From NCBI GenBank assembly GCA_037039925.1, contig JAXRKP010000630.1, positions 65,001 through 129,000 on the forward strand: a stretch of 64,000 bases of DNA, in the 5' to 3' direction. The notes under the pieces are model-generated. The model was not told the DNA's origin, searched no databases, and was given only the letters and a program-made list of their open reading frames with translations. A program made the translations under genes and the position numbers. Below, in pieces: positions 49,898-61,699 of the stretch; the stretch's first letter is position 1, and every line of letters begins with the position of its first letter. The stretch is from Doris montereyensis (lineage: Eukaryota > Mollusca > Gastropoda > Nudibranchia > Dorididae).

Positions 49898-50431
49898 TTA
49901 CATATCATCAGCCGGGTTCTTTGATCCAGGACAGTGTTTCCACCTAGAGGGACATGTCAATACTCTGATCTCTGCGACTCTATTGGCGACGAACGTTTTC
50001 CATTTGGGGGAATCATTCCGAATCCAATGTAAGGCAACCACCGAGTTTGCCCAACAGACATATGGAATACCTTCTGTCAACATTAACGCCTTCATCACAA
50101 ACCTGACGAGGAGTGCACTAAGCAGACAACTCAACAACTCTAAACGTGGCAAGGTTACGGTTTTCACAGGAGCGATTCTAGCAATCGACATAACCATTGA
50201 AACACTTTTGCTGCCATCAATTTCAATTATCTTTGCATAAACAATAGCACAATAAACTTCTTCTGATGCATCACTGAATGAATAAAGTTCAGTAAATTTG
50301 CTATTCGTCCATGACTGGGTTACAAAACATATCGGGATCTTTAAGGCTTCAAATTCACCACGACATTTGATCCAAGAGACAAACTGGAAACTAAGTTTAC
50401 TGGGAACCTCTTCATCCCAGTCAAATCCCAA
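49898..50431 (-). pseudogene. BEL/Pao RNase H-like domain remnant
   Basis: FSDASEEVYCAIVYA holds the first active-site Asp and TLPRLELLSCLLSALL the Glu. The third motif reads CWANSVVALHWI where the family has CWTDSxxxLxWI, so the Asp is replaced by Asn. Next come FVANRVAEI and WKHCPGSKNPADD, both typical of BEL/Pao. The single long open frame suggests moderate age. Confidence 0.82.
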
Positions 50432-50529
50432 TTTCCAGAGCTTCTGGAAAAGCAGTTTAGCAGCAACAGTGAAAGGGGTAAAAAAAACCCAAAGGATCGA
50501 AGATTCTTGAGAGCATACTTAAGATCAAA

Positions 50530-50700
50530 TGTTTAGTCACTACAACATCTGGTGACACAGGAAAACCACTGAATTCAAAATGGTCTGAAGAAGAATCCCA
50601 TTTCAGACCCAAAATCTTAATTACGACATCTGATGACACAGGAAAAGCACTGAATTCAAAATGGTCTGAAGAAGAATCCCAGAATTCAGACCCAAATCTT
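50530..50700 (-). repeat. About 85-bp tandem duplication inside the BEL/Pao remnant
   Basis: ACATCTGGTGACACAGGAAA onward to AATCCCA..TTCAGACCCAAA..TCTTAATTACG is present twice, with small differences (an extra GAA insertion in the second copy). It arose after the element lost function or inactivated it further. Confidence 0.85.
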
Positions 50701-51180
50701 AATTACGTCCACCTGAACTGTGGTGTCCTTAAACTCTTTGAAAAGTTTTCCTTTGACCACTTCACTATTCGATCCCCACTTGGACAATTGCATTTTTGCC
50801 CCAGACATTATTCTTGAGGCCTCGTCAATCATTTGACAAGCTTTAGTTGTGTCATCAGCTCCTGTTAGGAGATCGTCCATATACATTTGCTATTCATTTC
50901 ATGAATAACTCTGCTTGGTTTATATTTGTTTAAATGGTGCCTGACTGTTGCACCCAAGAGAAAAGGTGACGAAGCGCAACCAAATAAGACCCTCTCACAT
51001 CTCATAACGCGAACTTCTCCTCCTTCTTTCAGGAGAAAACGTTGAGCGTTTTGATTTTCTTTCTTCAAGCGAATTTGCAGGAATGCCTTACGAATGTCCG
51101 TTGTCGAGACTACGGACATGAGACTGGGGCTGGTTGTGCAGCGACCGCAGATCTCGCACGTTTCTGGCGCTGCCGACATG
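50690..51180 (-). pseudogene. BEL/Pao reverse transcriptase remnant
   Basis: Motif A STTDIRKAFLQIRL, motif B-like LFGCASSPFLLGATVRHHL and motif C MYMDDLLTGADD, the YMDD catalytic box with the BEL-typical LLTG after it. The frame changes just before the YMDD box, near 50885. The reading then stops in a local tandem duplication (50540-50700). Confidence 0.82.
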
Positions 51181-51439
51181 GATGGAAAGCAACCGTTAAA
51201 TGTGTTCGTATATAATTTCGTCCTTACTGCCGAATCATTCTTCCAAAATTAATAGAGCGTGATTATAATTACCAGCTGTAAGGCTCAAACCCTATATACA
51301 CGCCAATGCATCGCCGGACAAAAGTGACTGGAGGTAACTGAATTATTATATCACCTGAGGCAGTTTGGAGTTGCCGACGATAGCCATGTACCTGTCAATG
51401 AACGATAGCCATTCAGTATGTTCACCTCTGAACTTCTCA

Positions 51440-52735
51440 ATCTGTAATTAGGGAAGATGAGTGCTTTGGCATATACTTCATTGGGATTGGTTGCTGTCTC
51501 CTGATTACTTATGCGAAAAACTTCACCTACTTATGACCTGTCACCATCAGTATCACCCTTTAACTTCCTTAATCGTTCGACTGTTTTTGTTTCTGTTAAT
51601 CTACAATCTACAAGAAATGAATGCTCAATCTCTATATCAGCATCAAGATCTTTTTCACATAAGAGGAGTTTTACCTCTCCTGGAATTTGGAGCAACTTAC
51701 TTTGTCTCCTATGGCACTCTGGCCCTCGTCAGTTCTGTTTCGTTTAATGGGGCGGGGTGGGGGTCATGAGAAGGCAGTCTTACCACAAATGAGACAAAAC
51801 TCTTTTATTGCACTACTGGATGGAGCAATTAATTCCCTTGACATTTATGCCATAACAAAGGCTCAGTGTCGATTCTTTCATTTTATACGATTTTTTTTAG
51901 AAATGATACCGGTGTACCATAAAAAGCCGGAATTTTTGTCTAAAATATATCAACTTGCTACTCATTTTAATTAACACAAAGTACGCTATGTGAAGAATCT
52001 ACATTTGATGAATAATTGTTAATATTATTTAAGATCGGCCGATTAATACGGGAAACATTCTGTGCACCTGTTATGAGAAAAATACCATCCCGACATGAGT
52101 ATAAGGGATCTGGAGCAGTTGAAATAGGGTCGAAATGAAGTATTTGATAGCCTCGCACTATTGTATTATGTTTCAAATATTATATATTATATTTCATAGG
52201 TAATTATTCGAAAAAAAAGATTAAAATAACTGAAACAATTGTTTAAAATGCGACTTTCTCTAAATGTTACTTTTTGACAGTGATATGCGATCTACTTTTT
52301 TATTTATTGTCCGATTGCCCTCAAATTTGGTATATAACATCTATAAAATTTAGCTTTTTGTCGATATCTCTTCAAATTTTTGCAAAACATTTTTTTTGTG
52401 ATTAAATTTGCCAAAAATCTATATACATTTTCAAAAAAATTTATTTTAAAAAAGCTACTTGGCGCGGCAAGATATTGAACCAAGTAACGTGTGTGAAAAA
52501 GTTATAGGCAATTTTGTTTATAACTGAAAAAGCCTATTTCAAATTAAGTTGTTATTTTCGCAATGAAAACCCAAGATGGCGACGTTCACGTGGCAACACT
52601 ATGATAAAAAAAATCAAGTCTTTTGCAGCTAATTTAGACATGCCAAGTACAATGGTAGTGGTTAGAATTGTCTATATCAAATAATAATTAAAAAACATGC
52701 TCAGGATTGAACTCCCGTAGGGAAGACGGATAGCA
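51440..52735. other. Spacer without recognised genes
   Basis: Short open frames only. A stretch near 52560-52610 (AACCCAAGATGGCGACGTTCACGTGGCAACACT) resembles the GCCATTTTGGATT / GGCAACGTTG-type repeats seen in the Caprin introns. Confidence 0.4.
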
Positions 52736-52950
52736 GCACATCAGGACAGGCACTTCAGTGAAATCCACAAGGAACAAGAAAGAGGGGTAGGCAACGGGCA
52801 ACATGGAGAAAGAGGGTTGGAAATGATATGAGCTTCTCCTGACTGAATGGACCTGAAGAAGTTGGTGAAGGACAGGGAAAAATGGGAAATGTTTGTTCGT
52901 GGTCTTTACCCTGGTATGGGTGGATGGTTTTGATGAAGATGATGATTACA
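52735..52950 (+). mobile_element. LINE 3' fragment
   Basis: Pieces read STRNKKEG, QRATWRKR and KKLVKDREKWEMFVRGLYPGM, matching the GRPRxRWxD...LVKDRxxWxxFVxGL ending of LINE reverse transcriptases. Frameshifted; a short remnant. Confidence 0.55.
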
Positions 52951-53071
52951 GTTTGCTTTACATTGTGTTCTTTTAAATAATACCATAGTTAAATCCTCCT
53001 CATAGTGTCAAATGCCTTAAACAATAAAACAGAGGAGGAGGTCAATGTGTTTTTTGATGATTTTTTCTATT

Positions 53072-53305
53072 TCATGATTGTGTTTTTGTCAAAATGTAAA
53101 TACACGTACATTGTATGTGGTCCTGTACGCTTGTTCCTGGTATGAATCCGCTCTGATGTTCTTCAATCTGATCCCCTACTTTTTTCTTCAGTCTCATATC
53201 TGGCATCCTGGCAAACACTCTTACTCTTCCTGATACGCTTAGTAGTAATATACTGACCACATTTATAAACGCAACAATTCTAAAACATGGATGAATGATA
53301 CTCAA
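53072..53305 (-). mobile_element. LINE reverse transcriptase fragment
   Basis: The minus-strand frame reads SGRVRVFARMPDMRLKKKVG then DQIEEHQSGFIPGTSVQDHI, equivalent to the KxxxRILxxRLRxxVEDQIxExQSGFRPGRSxQDHI block of non-LTR RTs. Its orientation is opposite to the fragment at 52735-52950. Confidence 0.7.
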
Positions 53306-53689
53306 CGAACGCTGTCTATGTTTATTTTTGTTCTCACGTGATTGTGCTATCGCACGAGTCTACAAATTAACAGCTTTATGATGTTTGTTCCTTAATACAT
53401 GGGTCGGTAAATCTCTAAACAACGCAATTTTGGTTTTTCACGTGATGTGACGGAGTAAAAGTATGAAAATATCGATCACAGTCACACTAAGTTTTCAAAT
53501 TGTTGTTATAAGGGAAAAAAACCACCATTTGTACTGAAATCAGTTCCTTTGAGTTGCTTTAAAACTCTGCCATAGACTTTACACCACGGACCCCCACAGA
53601 CCACTCGGACTTCTCGAAAAAGAGGGATGTTGCTGATAAAAGCTACCAGAAGATCCAATTGCAGTGCTATCACTTCTTCAACGTTAATG

Positions 53690-54500
53690 TCAGTGAAATG
53701 GAATAGAATGACCGGCAATGTTGCTGATAGACAGCGAAGTGGTCAACCATGCTTAACCACCCAGCAGCAAAACCGGCATATTCTTCTGTCTCAGTTGCGG
53801 AACATGTCCCAACCAGCATTTGCAACGGCAGCCCGAGTCCGTCCAAGGCAGAAGAGGGGTTGGGCGATTACACAAAGCAGGACTTTTTTTACTCTAGCCG
53901 AAGACCTCATATTGGCCTACAGCATACAGCTAACAAACCTCCGCCGACAACTCCACTATTTGTGGGCGAGGTAGCATCTTCACAATACCAAGTATCAATT
54001 TGAACTTTGTTTTAGAGTAGGTTTAACTTGTTCCACGCTGATGGCCGAATTCGGGTCTGGAGAAGACCTGGAGAATGTTAAGCAGCAACCTGTGTTATGC
54101 AACATGATCACAACAGAGCAAGCAGCGTACATATATGGAGTGGCATTAACTACAGCCATCGTTCTCAGCTACATGTGGTTCTAGGGCCCGGTGAGTGCCC
54201 AAACTTACATCAATGATGTGCTTCTGCCCATTGTCGTGCCGACTTTTCAGACACATCGAAACACACAGGTACTTCAGCAGGACAACGCAAGGGCCCATAC
54301 AGCTCGTGCTTCTAAATCTATGGCTTTTATTCAGCAACACGGCATCAACCTGATGGAATGGTCAGCCATTTCACCCGACATGTCCCCAATTGAACACATT
54401 TGGGACAAACTTGGTCACCGTTTGTACGTAAGGAGTGATATTGTCAACATTCAACAGCTGGAATTGTGGAATGTGCTCTCCACCAAGAATGGGGGATGCT
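53690..54500 (+). mobile_element. Tc1/mariner transposase remnant
   Basis: The N-terminal part reads RQRSGQPCLTTQQQNRHILL (GRP-type motif and second helix-turn-helix). The catalytic part has HADGRIRVWRRPGE (first Asp), LQQDNARAHTAR (second Asp), then MEWSAISPDMSPIEHIWD (Glu, 34 residues after the second Asp), so a DD34E Tc1 enzyme. At least three frame changes or stops. No terminal inverted repeats were identified. Confidence 0.8.
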
Positions 54501-54659
54501 ATTCATCAGTGTTTTATTTTCAGAATCTCATCAGGTCCATGAGAAATCCTAAAGGTGGACACACCCGCTGTCAGACTCTTAAGGTGCGTTGCCCTTCTTG
54601 CTTTTTAAGTTTTTGTTTGTTTGGTTTTTTATCATTTAACCCCTGTTGCGTTTGAAACG

Positions 54660-54845
54660 AAGTACAGGTCATACCATTTATCCATCCAACACAATTGAGA
54701 CACAGTGGAGTCAAGTCAAAAGTGATAAACTACTATAGGTAACAACTCCACCAATAAAGACAGTACAAACACGTGACGTTTTGGGTATAACCCTTCGTCA
54801 GACAACAAACGAGGATTATTTACATACTTATACAGGCATCACACA
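54660..54845 (+). repeat. Repeat tail with GGGTATAACCCTTCGTCAGA motif
   Basis: ACGTGACGTTTTGGGTATAACCCTTCGTCAGAC resembles a short motif common at the ends of interspersed repeats in marine invertebrates (from memory). It adjoins the Tc1 remnant and the GA tract. Confidence 0.35.
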
Positions 54846-54877
54846 ATGAAGTGTCCGAAGGAAAAACAGAAAGGAGG

Positions 54878-55037
<160 letters not shown>

Positions 55038-55144
55038 TAAGACAAAAATCAATAAGCTCTAGATCTAGATGAAGAGAAGTATCAATAATGTAGAAAATAT
55101 ATATATTACTGGTATGAAAAGTATACAAATGTTAGGATTAAATA

Positions 55145-55310
55145 ATGAGTATCATTATCAAGTAAATAACTTATCTTCAGATGTGGAAAGCCAAATCGCA
55201 ATAAATGAGGCCGCAGATTTCAAATATATTGGTGCCGATTCGTCTGGGTAGACATCTCAGTAATCAAGATTGATTTAACGTGGATTACTGAGATGAGATG
55301 TCTACTCAGA
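55145..55310 (+). mobile_element. Possible LINE scrap ending in an inverted repeat
   Basis: AINEAADFKYIGADSSG resembles the DFKYLGAxxxST block of LINE RTs. It runs into a hairpin-forming sequence: TCTGGGTAGACATCTCAGTAATC (55237-55259) is complemented by GATTACTGAGATGAGATGTCTACTCAGA (about 55277-55304), with a small insertion in the right arm. Confidence 0.4.
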
Positions 55311-55734
55311 CTGATTGGCATTTGAGTTAAGTATCTTTCTTTTTTATCCTGTTCTGTTTGTTTTCCTCAGCCAGTAGTCTGTTTGCAATCAATTGGTGAT
55401 GATCACTAAATATTTCAGCTCCCTTGTAAACTCTTGCATCCATTGCACTGTAAATAAAAGGAACTGCCAACTACAGTATTATGTAGACTATGATTCGCTT
55501 TTGTCTTTTATCTTTATTTACTCTTGCATATTTGTGGATACCTTCTGGTCTGTGTGGGGAGAAAAGTGTTTATAATTTCCATGTTATTCTTTAGGCAAAA
55601 TTCTATTATTACATTTACATATTAATTAATTATTATATTCTCTCTCCATTCGTAGAAGTTGTCTCTTCTTCTTCCCCTATTACTCCGCTTGACGTTTCTA
55701 CATTTGTTCGTTGCCTACTCGAGCTTTTAAATCT

Positions 55735-55806
55735 TCTAAAACCAATAGTTCTTCAAGTTCCTGTTTGGGTTAAACCAATAGTTCTTCAAGTTCCTGTTTG
55801 GGTTTG
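55735..55806 (+). repeat. 33-bp tandem duplication
   Basis: AAACCAATAGTTCTTCAAG plus CTCCTGTTTGGGTT-like remainder is present twice back to back. Confidence 0.85.
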
Positions 55807-56439
55807 AGATTCTCTGATGCTATTTGTAAAATGTTTTCAATGTCTACATGTACATGTACTTTGAATTTTGTCAATTCTTCAGCTAAACTAATTGAGTAAT
55901 TCTAACTCGTTTCCATTTCTTGTTCCAAAAATCAAAGTCCACGTTCTTTTCCAGGGTCGTCCTCTCAATCTTAAAGTCAATCTGGTATCACATCTTTGAA
56001 TTGGTTGATTTTGGGTAAGCACATAATTAGCCCATTGTACCCTAAATAGATCACAGTAGGCGGTGGGGCTGCCACCTTGAGACCCCTACCTGGCCTAGTT
56101 TGGGATTCTGTTAGGGTTAACGCCAGCCAGGACTTGCCCCAAGCAAGGCAGCAGGTTGTGATTTTCTGTCGGGGTTAACTCCCTCAGCCTTTGGTCAGCC
56201 AAGACCCACCTGCAGTGCAAGTCAGTAAGAGACTCATGGAGGACAGGGCCGCCTAGTCCTCGTACAGGTGCAAGCACCTGCTCAATGCCCGGGGCATTCA
56301 TTTTCGTCCAATGAAATCTATTTAACGCTGAAGTACATGTAGATAAAATCAAATAACTATGTTCATTGCACGTTTAGATCCCAAAGAAGGCGATGATTTG
56401 TCAACAGATGTATCAATCAATCATTTGCATTTTACTGTT

Positions 56440-56595
56440 ACCTCATCCACCACTATATGAAGTGATCTTGGGTTGAATTTGAATTAACAGGAAACACCAA
56501 GATGAAGAAAGACGTGGTGAAAGAGGGGAAGGAAAGATGTAGGAGCTAGTACACTACCCAGCAGTACCCACCAACCGACTACATAGGAATCATTA
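56440..56595 (+). repeat. AGTAGGACCTACCAGC family copy
   Basis: It contains CCACCACTATATGAAGTGATCT, AACAGGAAACACCAAGATG and AGCAGTACCCACCAACCGAC. A diverged copy. Confidence 0.6.
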
Positions 56596-56939
56596 TACAA
56601 AATGTGTACACATGTAATGTGTTGTCATAAAAAATCTGAAACTGTGACATGCCACAATCATCACCCATTCTTTAGTACTAGTAGTAGTACTAATACTAAT
56701 AGTACTATGGCTACTCACTTTTACCTTGGATAAGGGCAAAAGCTCATTAACAACAATGAACCTCCACAGCTGTCTATTCTATTCCTGCGCTTTTGATTCC
56801 ATTTCCAGTAGTTGCCAGCAATGACCATAGCCTGTCGTCATCACTGCCTCTATCATTACATGTATTTTATCCCTTCAGTCTCACGGCTTATGATCTCCAG
56901 TTTCTCTCCTTACCCCGTGGGTTTGTTTCTCATTTCGGG

Positions 56940-57060
56940 GAAATATACCCTTCCACCATATATGCTATGATCTCTGAGGAAACTGTAAGATAAAAGAAAA
57001 GTGCAAGAGTGAAGGGAAAAAGTAGGACCTACTGACAGCGCCAGCCAAACACCCAAATCC
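56940..57060 (+). repeat. AGTAGGACCTACCAGC family copy
   Basis: It contains CCACCATATATGCTATGATCTC, GAGGAAACTGTAAGATAAAAG and AGTAGGACCTACTGACAGCGCC. Confidence 0.65.
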
Positions 57061-57324
57061 CATGGGTTCCAAAGTTCCAACCGACAATTTGCCCCATGAT
57101 GCCTGTCGTCACTGTCAGTGGTATGGTATTCTTAATGTATACCCTTTCCATCTCTATTTCATTCCCACTTCAATAGCCTCGTGGCATGTTCTTCCCCACA
57201 GTTTAACTTGAACATTGCCAATTACTCATACGGTATTCAAGCCATTGAGCACCCAACATGTTCCGTAAATATTTGGCCAGCTAAGAAATATATTGTCCTT
57301 AGTAATAGTATACATTTAAAATGT

Positions 57325-57640
57325 GGCATTGGTGGCCGAGCTGTTTGGCTGTCGGACTGGGGATCATGAGGTCCAAGGTTTGAATCCTAGCAAAGCTAGG
57401 TCCGACATGTTCCTTGAAAAAGACACTTAACATAACACGCATTTTCCCCACTCTACCCAGGTGCAAATGGATACCGTACAAGCACTAGCTTGGGAGTAAA
57501 AACCTGCATCAGACTAGTGTCCTGGCCAGGAGATGATTATTATCACCTGTTCCGCTTCACGCTATTGAAACTGGGATAAGCTCCGGCTCTAAGGGCCTTA
57601 ACGGCCTTGAAGGAACTTTACACAAATGAAATAAACCTCT
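57325..57640 (+). repeat. SINE family 1, most complete copy
   Basis: The head GGTGGCCGAGCTGTTTGGC and GGTTTGAATCC correspond to A- and B-boxes. The body GTGCAAATGGATACCGTACAAGC, CAGGAGATGATTATTATCACC and GGGATAAGCTCCGGCTCTAAGG is shared with 270-570. The end GAAATAAACC looks like the 3' terminus. Confidence 0.75.
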
Positions 57641-57649
57641 TTTGAGAAA

Positions 57650-58020
57650 GAGGGTTGGCTTTAACTTTAGTTCTTAGTTAAAAAGAGAATCTGAAATAAG
57701 GACAAAATGTGAAGTGAAATTTGTGGCAATCGTAGACTGCATTTGGTTACAATATTTTTGTGAGATAAGACAATTGACTGTAAATCTGTTTAATGATTAC
57801 AAGCTATTTTATACCTTATAAATCGTCATTTGTGGACATTTAATTAGAATAATTTAATTCTGAGCAGACTACATCTGGTTGGTAGTCTTTTGATAAAGAT
57901 AAATATGGATTGACAGTTCGTATCTCCGCAGGTTCATCAACTGTGTCCTTTATGAGGTTTATCCCACATCAAGCAATTTCATCAAAGTCAAAGTCGTCCT
58001 TCTCAACTTCATGAGGAGCG
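57650..58020. other. Spacer
   Basis: No recognisable feature. Confidence 0.4.
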
Positions 58021-58024
58021 TACA

Positions 58025-58230
58025 GTACAGCACCCTGTTAGGCACATCCTACTGTACTTAAACAAACACTCTGGCAAGATATTTCTCTGCCTATAGCCAA
58101 GTACTCATTCAAAACAGAGTTGAGCAAGGAAAAGAGAGTGAATAACGGTTCCAACGAGTACAACAGCCTTGTGAAGAAAGTACCTGAGTGACCGGGGTAT
58201 TGAACTAGTGTTGTCGAGTTTACAAACTGA
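58025..58230 (-). repeat. SINE family 3, partial diverged copy
   Basis: It shares ACTCTGGCAAGATATTTCTCT, GCCTATAGCCAAGTACTCATTC and the Cys/Pro-free body order with the other three copies, in minus orientation. Confidence 0.65.
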
Positions 58231-60505
58231 CAACAACACCAATTGTGCCATACTTGAATCATAAATGTACGATTTTGGAAGATAGAAAACACTCACCACA
58301 CACTTGAAGCATGTCACACTTTTGACACATGTCATACACTTTACAGTGTCACTATCACATTTTCCCCTTGTCTACCTTCCATACTAACGACCTTAAAAAC
58401 ACAAACATATCATCACACAGAAGGGTGTATATATCAAATATAAAGGAAGAAAACACTATTTATAAAAACAAGAATTGATTTATCATTTGAACAACATAAG
58501 AGACAATATTAGTCATGTTTCACTAGTTAAAACTTTATATATGAAAATATTCTACTCAGTAGCTATCATTTAGTGATAAAGTAGGCAACAGAACCTTCTT
58601 TATGGAAAAAATAATAAACAAAATGGAAACAGATATATACGATATAAAATGTATAAATCATTGTATTCTAAGATATTTGTTTTGCTGCCACAAATAAGGA
58701 GCAAAAAATAAGAAACACGAGAAAAACATGTTTATTTTACATCTGCAATTGTCTATATGACGCTTGGTAAAAACATTATGTGTTATTGATGTGCTTGCAA
58801 TGCATGCACAGTAATGATAGCGATGCAGTGACATTTGTTAATGTTAGCCAATGATTTCAAATACTATAATATTCCTAAGAGATATATATAAATTTTTAAA
58901 CATTCCACAACAGTAGTGCATTGAAAATTTTCAACCTGAATTTTCAAACATTCCTCAACACTATATTCATTAAAAGAAAAACCTACAATTATTCATCAAA
59001 AATATCAACAACTTGATTCATTAAAACTATTCTACAATGTTCATCAAAGTAAAGTATGCACTTGAAAAAAACCTAGAATATTAGTTGTCTATGCAGTCTC
59101 TTTTCTTCAATCAATGTCCATCAAAAAGCAGAAAGTAAGATTAAGTGGTGAAAAACAACAATGTTCATCAAAAGTAAAAGGGAGAGCGAGATGTCCGTCA
59201 AAATGAAGAGAAAGTAAGATTAAGTGGTGAAAAACAACGAGAGAGAGGGAGACAGAGAGAGAAAAACAAGGAGACAGATAGACCGATAGACAAAGACAAA
59301 ACTTAAACAAGGAAGTCAAAATAATGTCAACACTAAAAAATGAAATTTCACATATAATAAAATAAATCAAGAAAGAAATAAATAGGTACAGAAATAAATA
59401 AATAAATGTCATAATACAAAATTTGACAAATCAATGACCGAATTGGAGTACAGAATACAACTACATATATGTACACATTTTTCAATATCTGGAAAATTTG
59501 ACAATTGAATAATATTATTAATAATCCACATTTTACGCAAAGCTTTAGATCTCAACAAAACAAGCAAGGAGCTGCAACTGTATGAAAACCAGGAGCTTCA
59601 ATTTGATGAATTCCCACCACCCCACCTCCTCTCAACACTATACCATTAAATTTGCCATTTATGTTTAAAGGACAAATCATTTAAATAGTGGAAAGGGGTC
59701 ATGGTGGTTAAGGTTAAGAAACAGCCGATCTGAAAAACAAAAACAAGGCTCAGATGTTTACAACTTGAACATTAATTCATTGACAAAACTGACTCAGATA
59801 TGACATTTTGAGAGAATCAAATATTTCTCTAACTCCAGTTCGAGAATAATGGATGTGTTCCCAATGCAAAGTTTTCCTTTAACTGATTTGAAAACAAGTT
59901 CTCAAGCCGAGGACGAAATTTTATCTTTACATTATTTACAATTTTTGACTGAAAGACTTTTACATTTAATATAAGTAGGCATTCAAAAAAAACTGAATGA
60001 AACATCTTATTCTAAAACAGACGGAGGTGTATTACTAAAAACTTATGAGCTTACCATACAAAAACATAATTGACAAAATGACAAACTTGAATATGTGTCA
60101 CTGGACAACATATGGGTACAATAGTTATTAGTACGGCCTAATTATTGTTAGATCTAGCCATGTAGCATTTTTGTTGATAATTGTGAACTGTTCTGTAAGA
60201 AATACACGAGTGAAATACTTCACGTTGTGCTAAAAACAGAGACGATATTCCATCGACTTTTTTTTTACAAATGTAGAGCCGACAAAATAAAAACACCATC
60301 AGATAAGATTGTCTCTGGAATAATTGACTCCTCCATAGCATATTTTTCTTGTTGCTCCCTACATGTATAAATAGTCCCTCTAGCTCTACAACAACATTTA
60401 TGGGACACATCGTCTGAGCAAATGGGAACATAAATAGATCTTACACGCCACAAACAATCAGGATAACAAGACTTTTGTTTCATTGAAATTAAGCCATTCA
60501 CCATA
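58230..60505. other. AT-rich spacer with an 80-90-bp duplication
   Basis: At about 59115-59245 AGTAAGATTAAGTGGTGAAAAACAAC occurs twice with a related flank (TTCATCAAAA / CCGTCAAAAT). No coding signal was found elsewhere. Confidence 0.45.
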
Positions 60506-60509
60506 TGTG

Positions 60510-60655
60510 GTGTTAGATCGATTGAAATTTACTGTCCACCATATGCGATGATCTCAGGTTGAATTAAGAGGAAACAGCAAGATAAAAGATAGATGAAATA
60601 GTAAAGAAAAGAAGTAGGACCTACCAGTAGCGCGCTAAATGCCCACAGATGACAA
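60510..60655 (+). repeat. AGTAGGACCTACCAGC family, most complete copy
   Basis: It reads in order ATTGAAATTTACTGTCCACC, ATATGCGATGATCTCAGGTTG, AATTAAGAGGAAACAGCAAG, ATAAAAGATAGATGAAATAG, GAAGTAGGACCTACCAGTAG and CGCGCTAAATGCCCACAG. It serves as the reference for the family. Confidence 0.72.
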
Positions 60656-61004
60656 CTAAATATCTGCTGAGGTGTGTTATGTTATATCACCATGCGACAA
60701 AAATGTATTTTTTATAAAAATGCATTTGTGCTTCAAATTTTGAATTGATCAATCAGCACAGTGGAGTTAGTTTGCAATAAAATCAAATAGACTTACATGA
60801 CACGTAATTGTAGTAAAATTTCAAGCTTAAATATGACAGACTGGGATGATTTGGATGTTTGATGTAAACACAAGAAAAGAAAAAAAGAAGAAAAGTAAAG
60901 AAAGAACTAAAAGACAACAGTAAGCTTTTTAAATAGAACGAAAATGTAGATCTAAGTGTTAGGGCTCTTCACATAGAGTTTTAATTTTTTATGCTGTTGT
61001 CTCA

Positions 61005-61110
61005 GGGTGAATTAAGAGGAAACAGCAAGATGAAAGATGAGTGTAAGTTGGGAAGGAAAGAAATAGGACCTACCAGCATCACCTGTCAACCGCCCATATA
61101 GTTTTAATAA
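61005..61110 (+). repeat. AGTAGGACCTACCAGC family copy
   Basis: It contains CTCAGGGTGAATTAAGAGG, AAACAGCAAGATGAAAGATG, AATAGGACCTACCAGCATC and CCTGTCAACCGCCCATA. Confidence 0.7.
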
Positions 61111-61221
61111 GGATAGGATTTAGGAATGTGTTGATGTTGGTTAAAGGTATATTACGTCTTCGATTCTGTTTATGTTATGCTTCTTCATTGAATTTGAATG
61201 CTTTTTTAAATCCTCGAAAAT

Positions 61222-61620
61222 TTAAGTTACAAACAAATTACAGCATGTGTAGTTATTGGGTTTGTTTTATTTTCAAGTTACAAACAAATTACAGCATGTT
61301 TAGTTATTGGGTTTGTTTTATTTTCAAGTTACAAACATATTACAGCATGTGTAGTTATTGGATTTGTTTTATTTTCAAGTTACAAACAAATTACAGCATG
61401 TGTAGTTATTGGGTTTGTTTTATTTTCAAGTTACAAACAAATTACAGCATGTTTAGTTATTGGGTTTGTTTTATTTTCAAGTTACAAACAAATTACAGCA
61501 TGTATAGTTATTGGATTTGTTTTATTTTCAAGTTACAAACAAATTACAGTGTGTGCAGTGTTGGGTTTCTTTTGATTTCAAAGTTACCGACAAATTACAA
61601 CATGTCTGTTCAAGTTACAA
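61222..61620 (+). repeat. 51-bp minisatellite, about seven copies
   Basis: The unit runs from TTTCAAGTTACAAACAAATT to ATTGGGTTTGTTTTAT with a few variants. Being 17 codons long with no stop in one frame, it yields an open frame of 189 codons (FKLQTNYSMCSYWVCFI repeats). I judge it non-coding. Confidence 0.93.
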
Positions 61621-61699
61621 ACAACACTCAAGATAAAGAAATCACCGTAGTCAGCAAACAGATACCATCCTCTTTTAAGTACAACACAGGAACATAAAG

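Larger units (their letters stand above)
48181..51440 (-). mobile_element. BEL/Pao retrotransposon, inactive remnant (gag trace, RT, RNase H, integrase, DUF5641)
   Basis: The minus-strand order is: gag-like KFRGEHTEWLSFIDRY (about 51360-51440), reverse transcriptase (50690-51180), RNase H (49898-50431), integrase zinc finger and core (48859-49698, continuing to 48439) and a DUF5641-like C-terminus (48181-48600). BEL/Pao elements encode one long pol. Here it is cut into at least six frames. Most of gag, and the protease, are missing. No LTRs were found. Confidence 0.85.

Noticed and set aside
58038..58335. Open frames on the minus strand near 58.1 kb
   Set aside because: They overlap a diverged family 3 SINE and show no conserved protein pattern.
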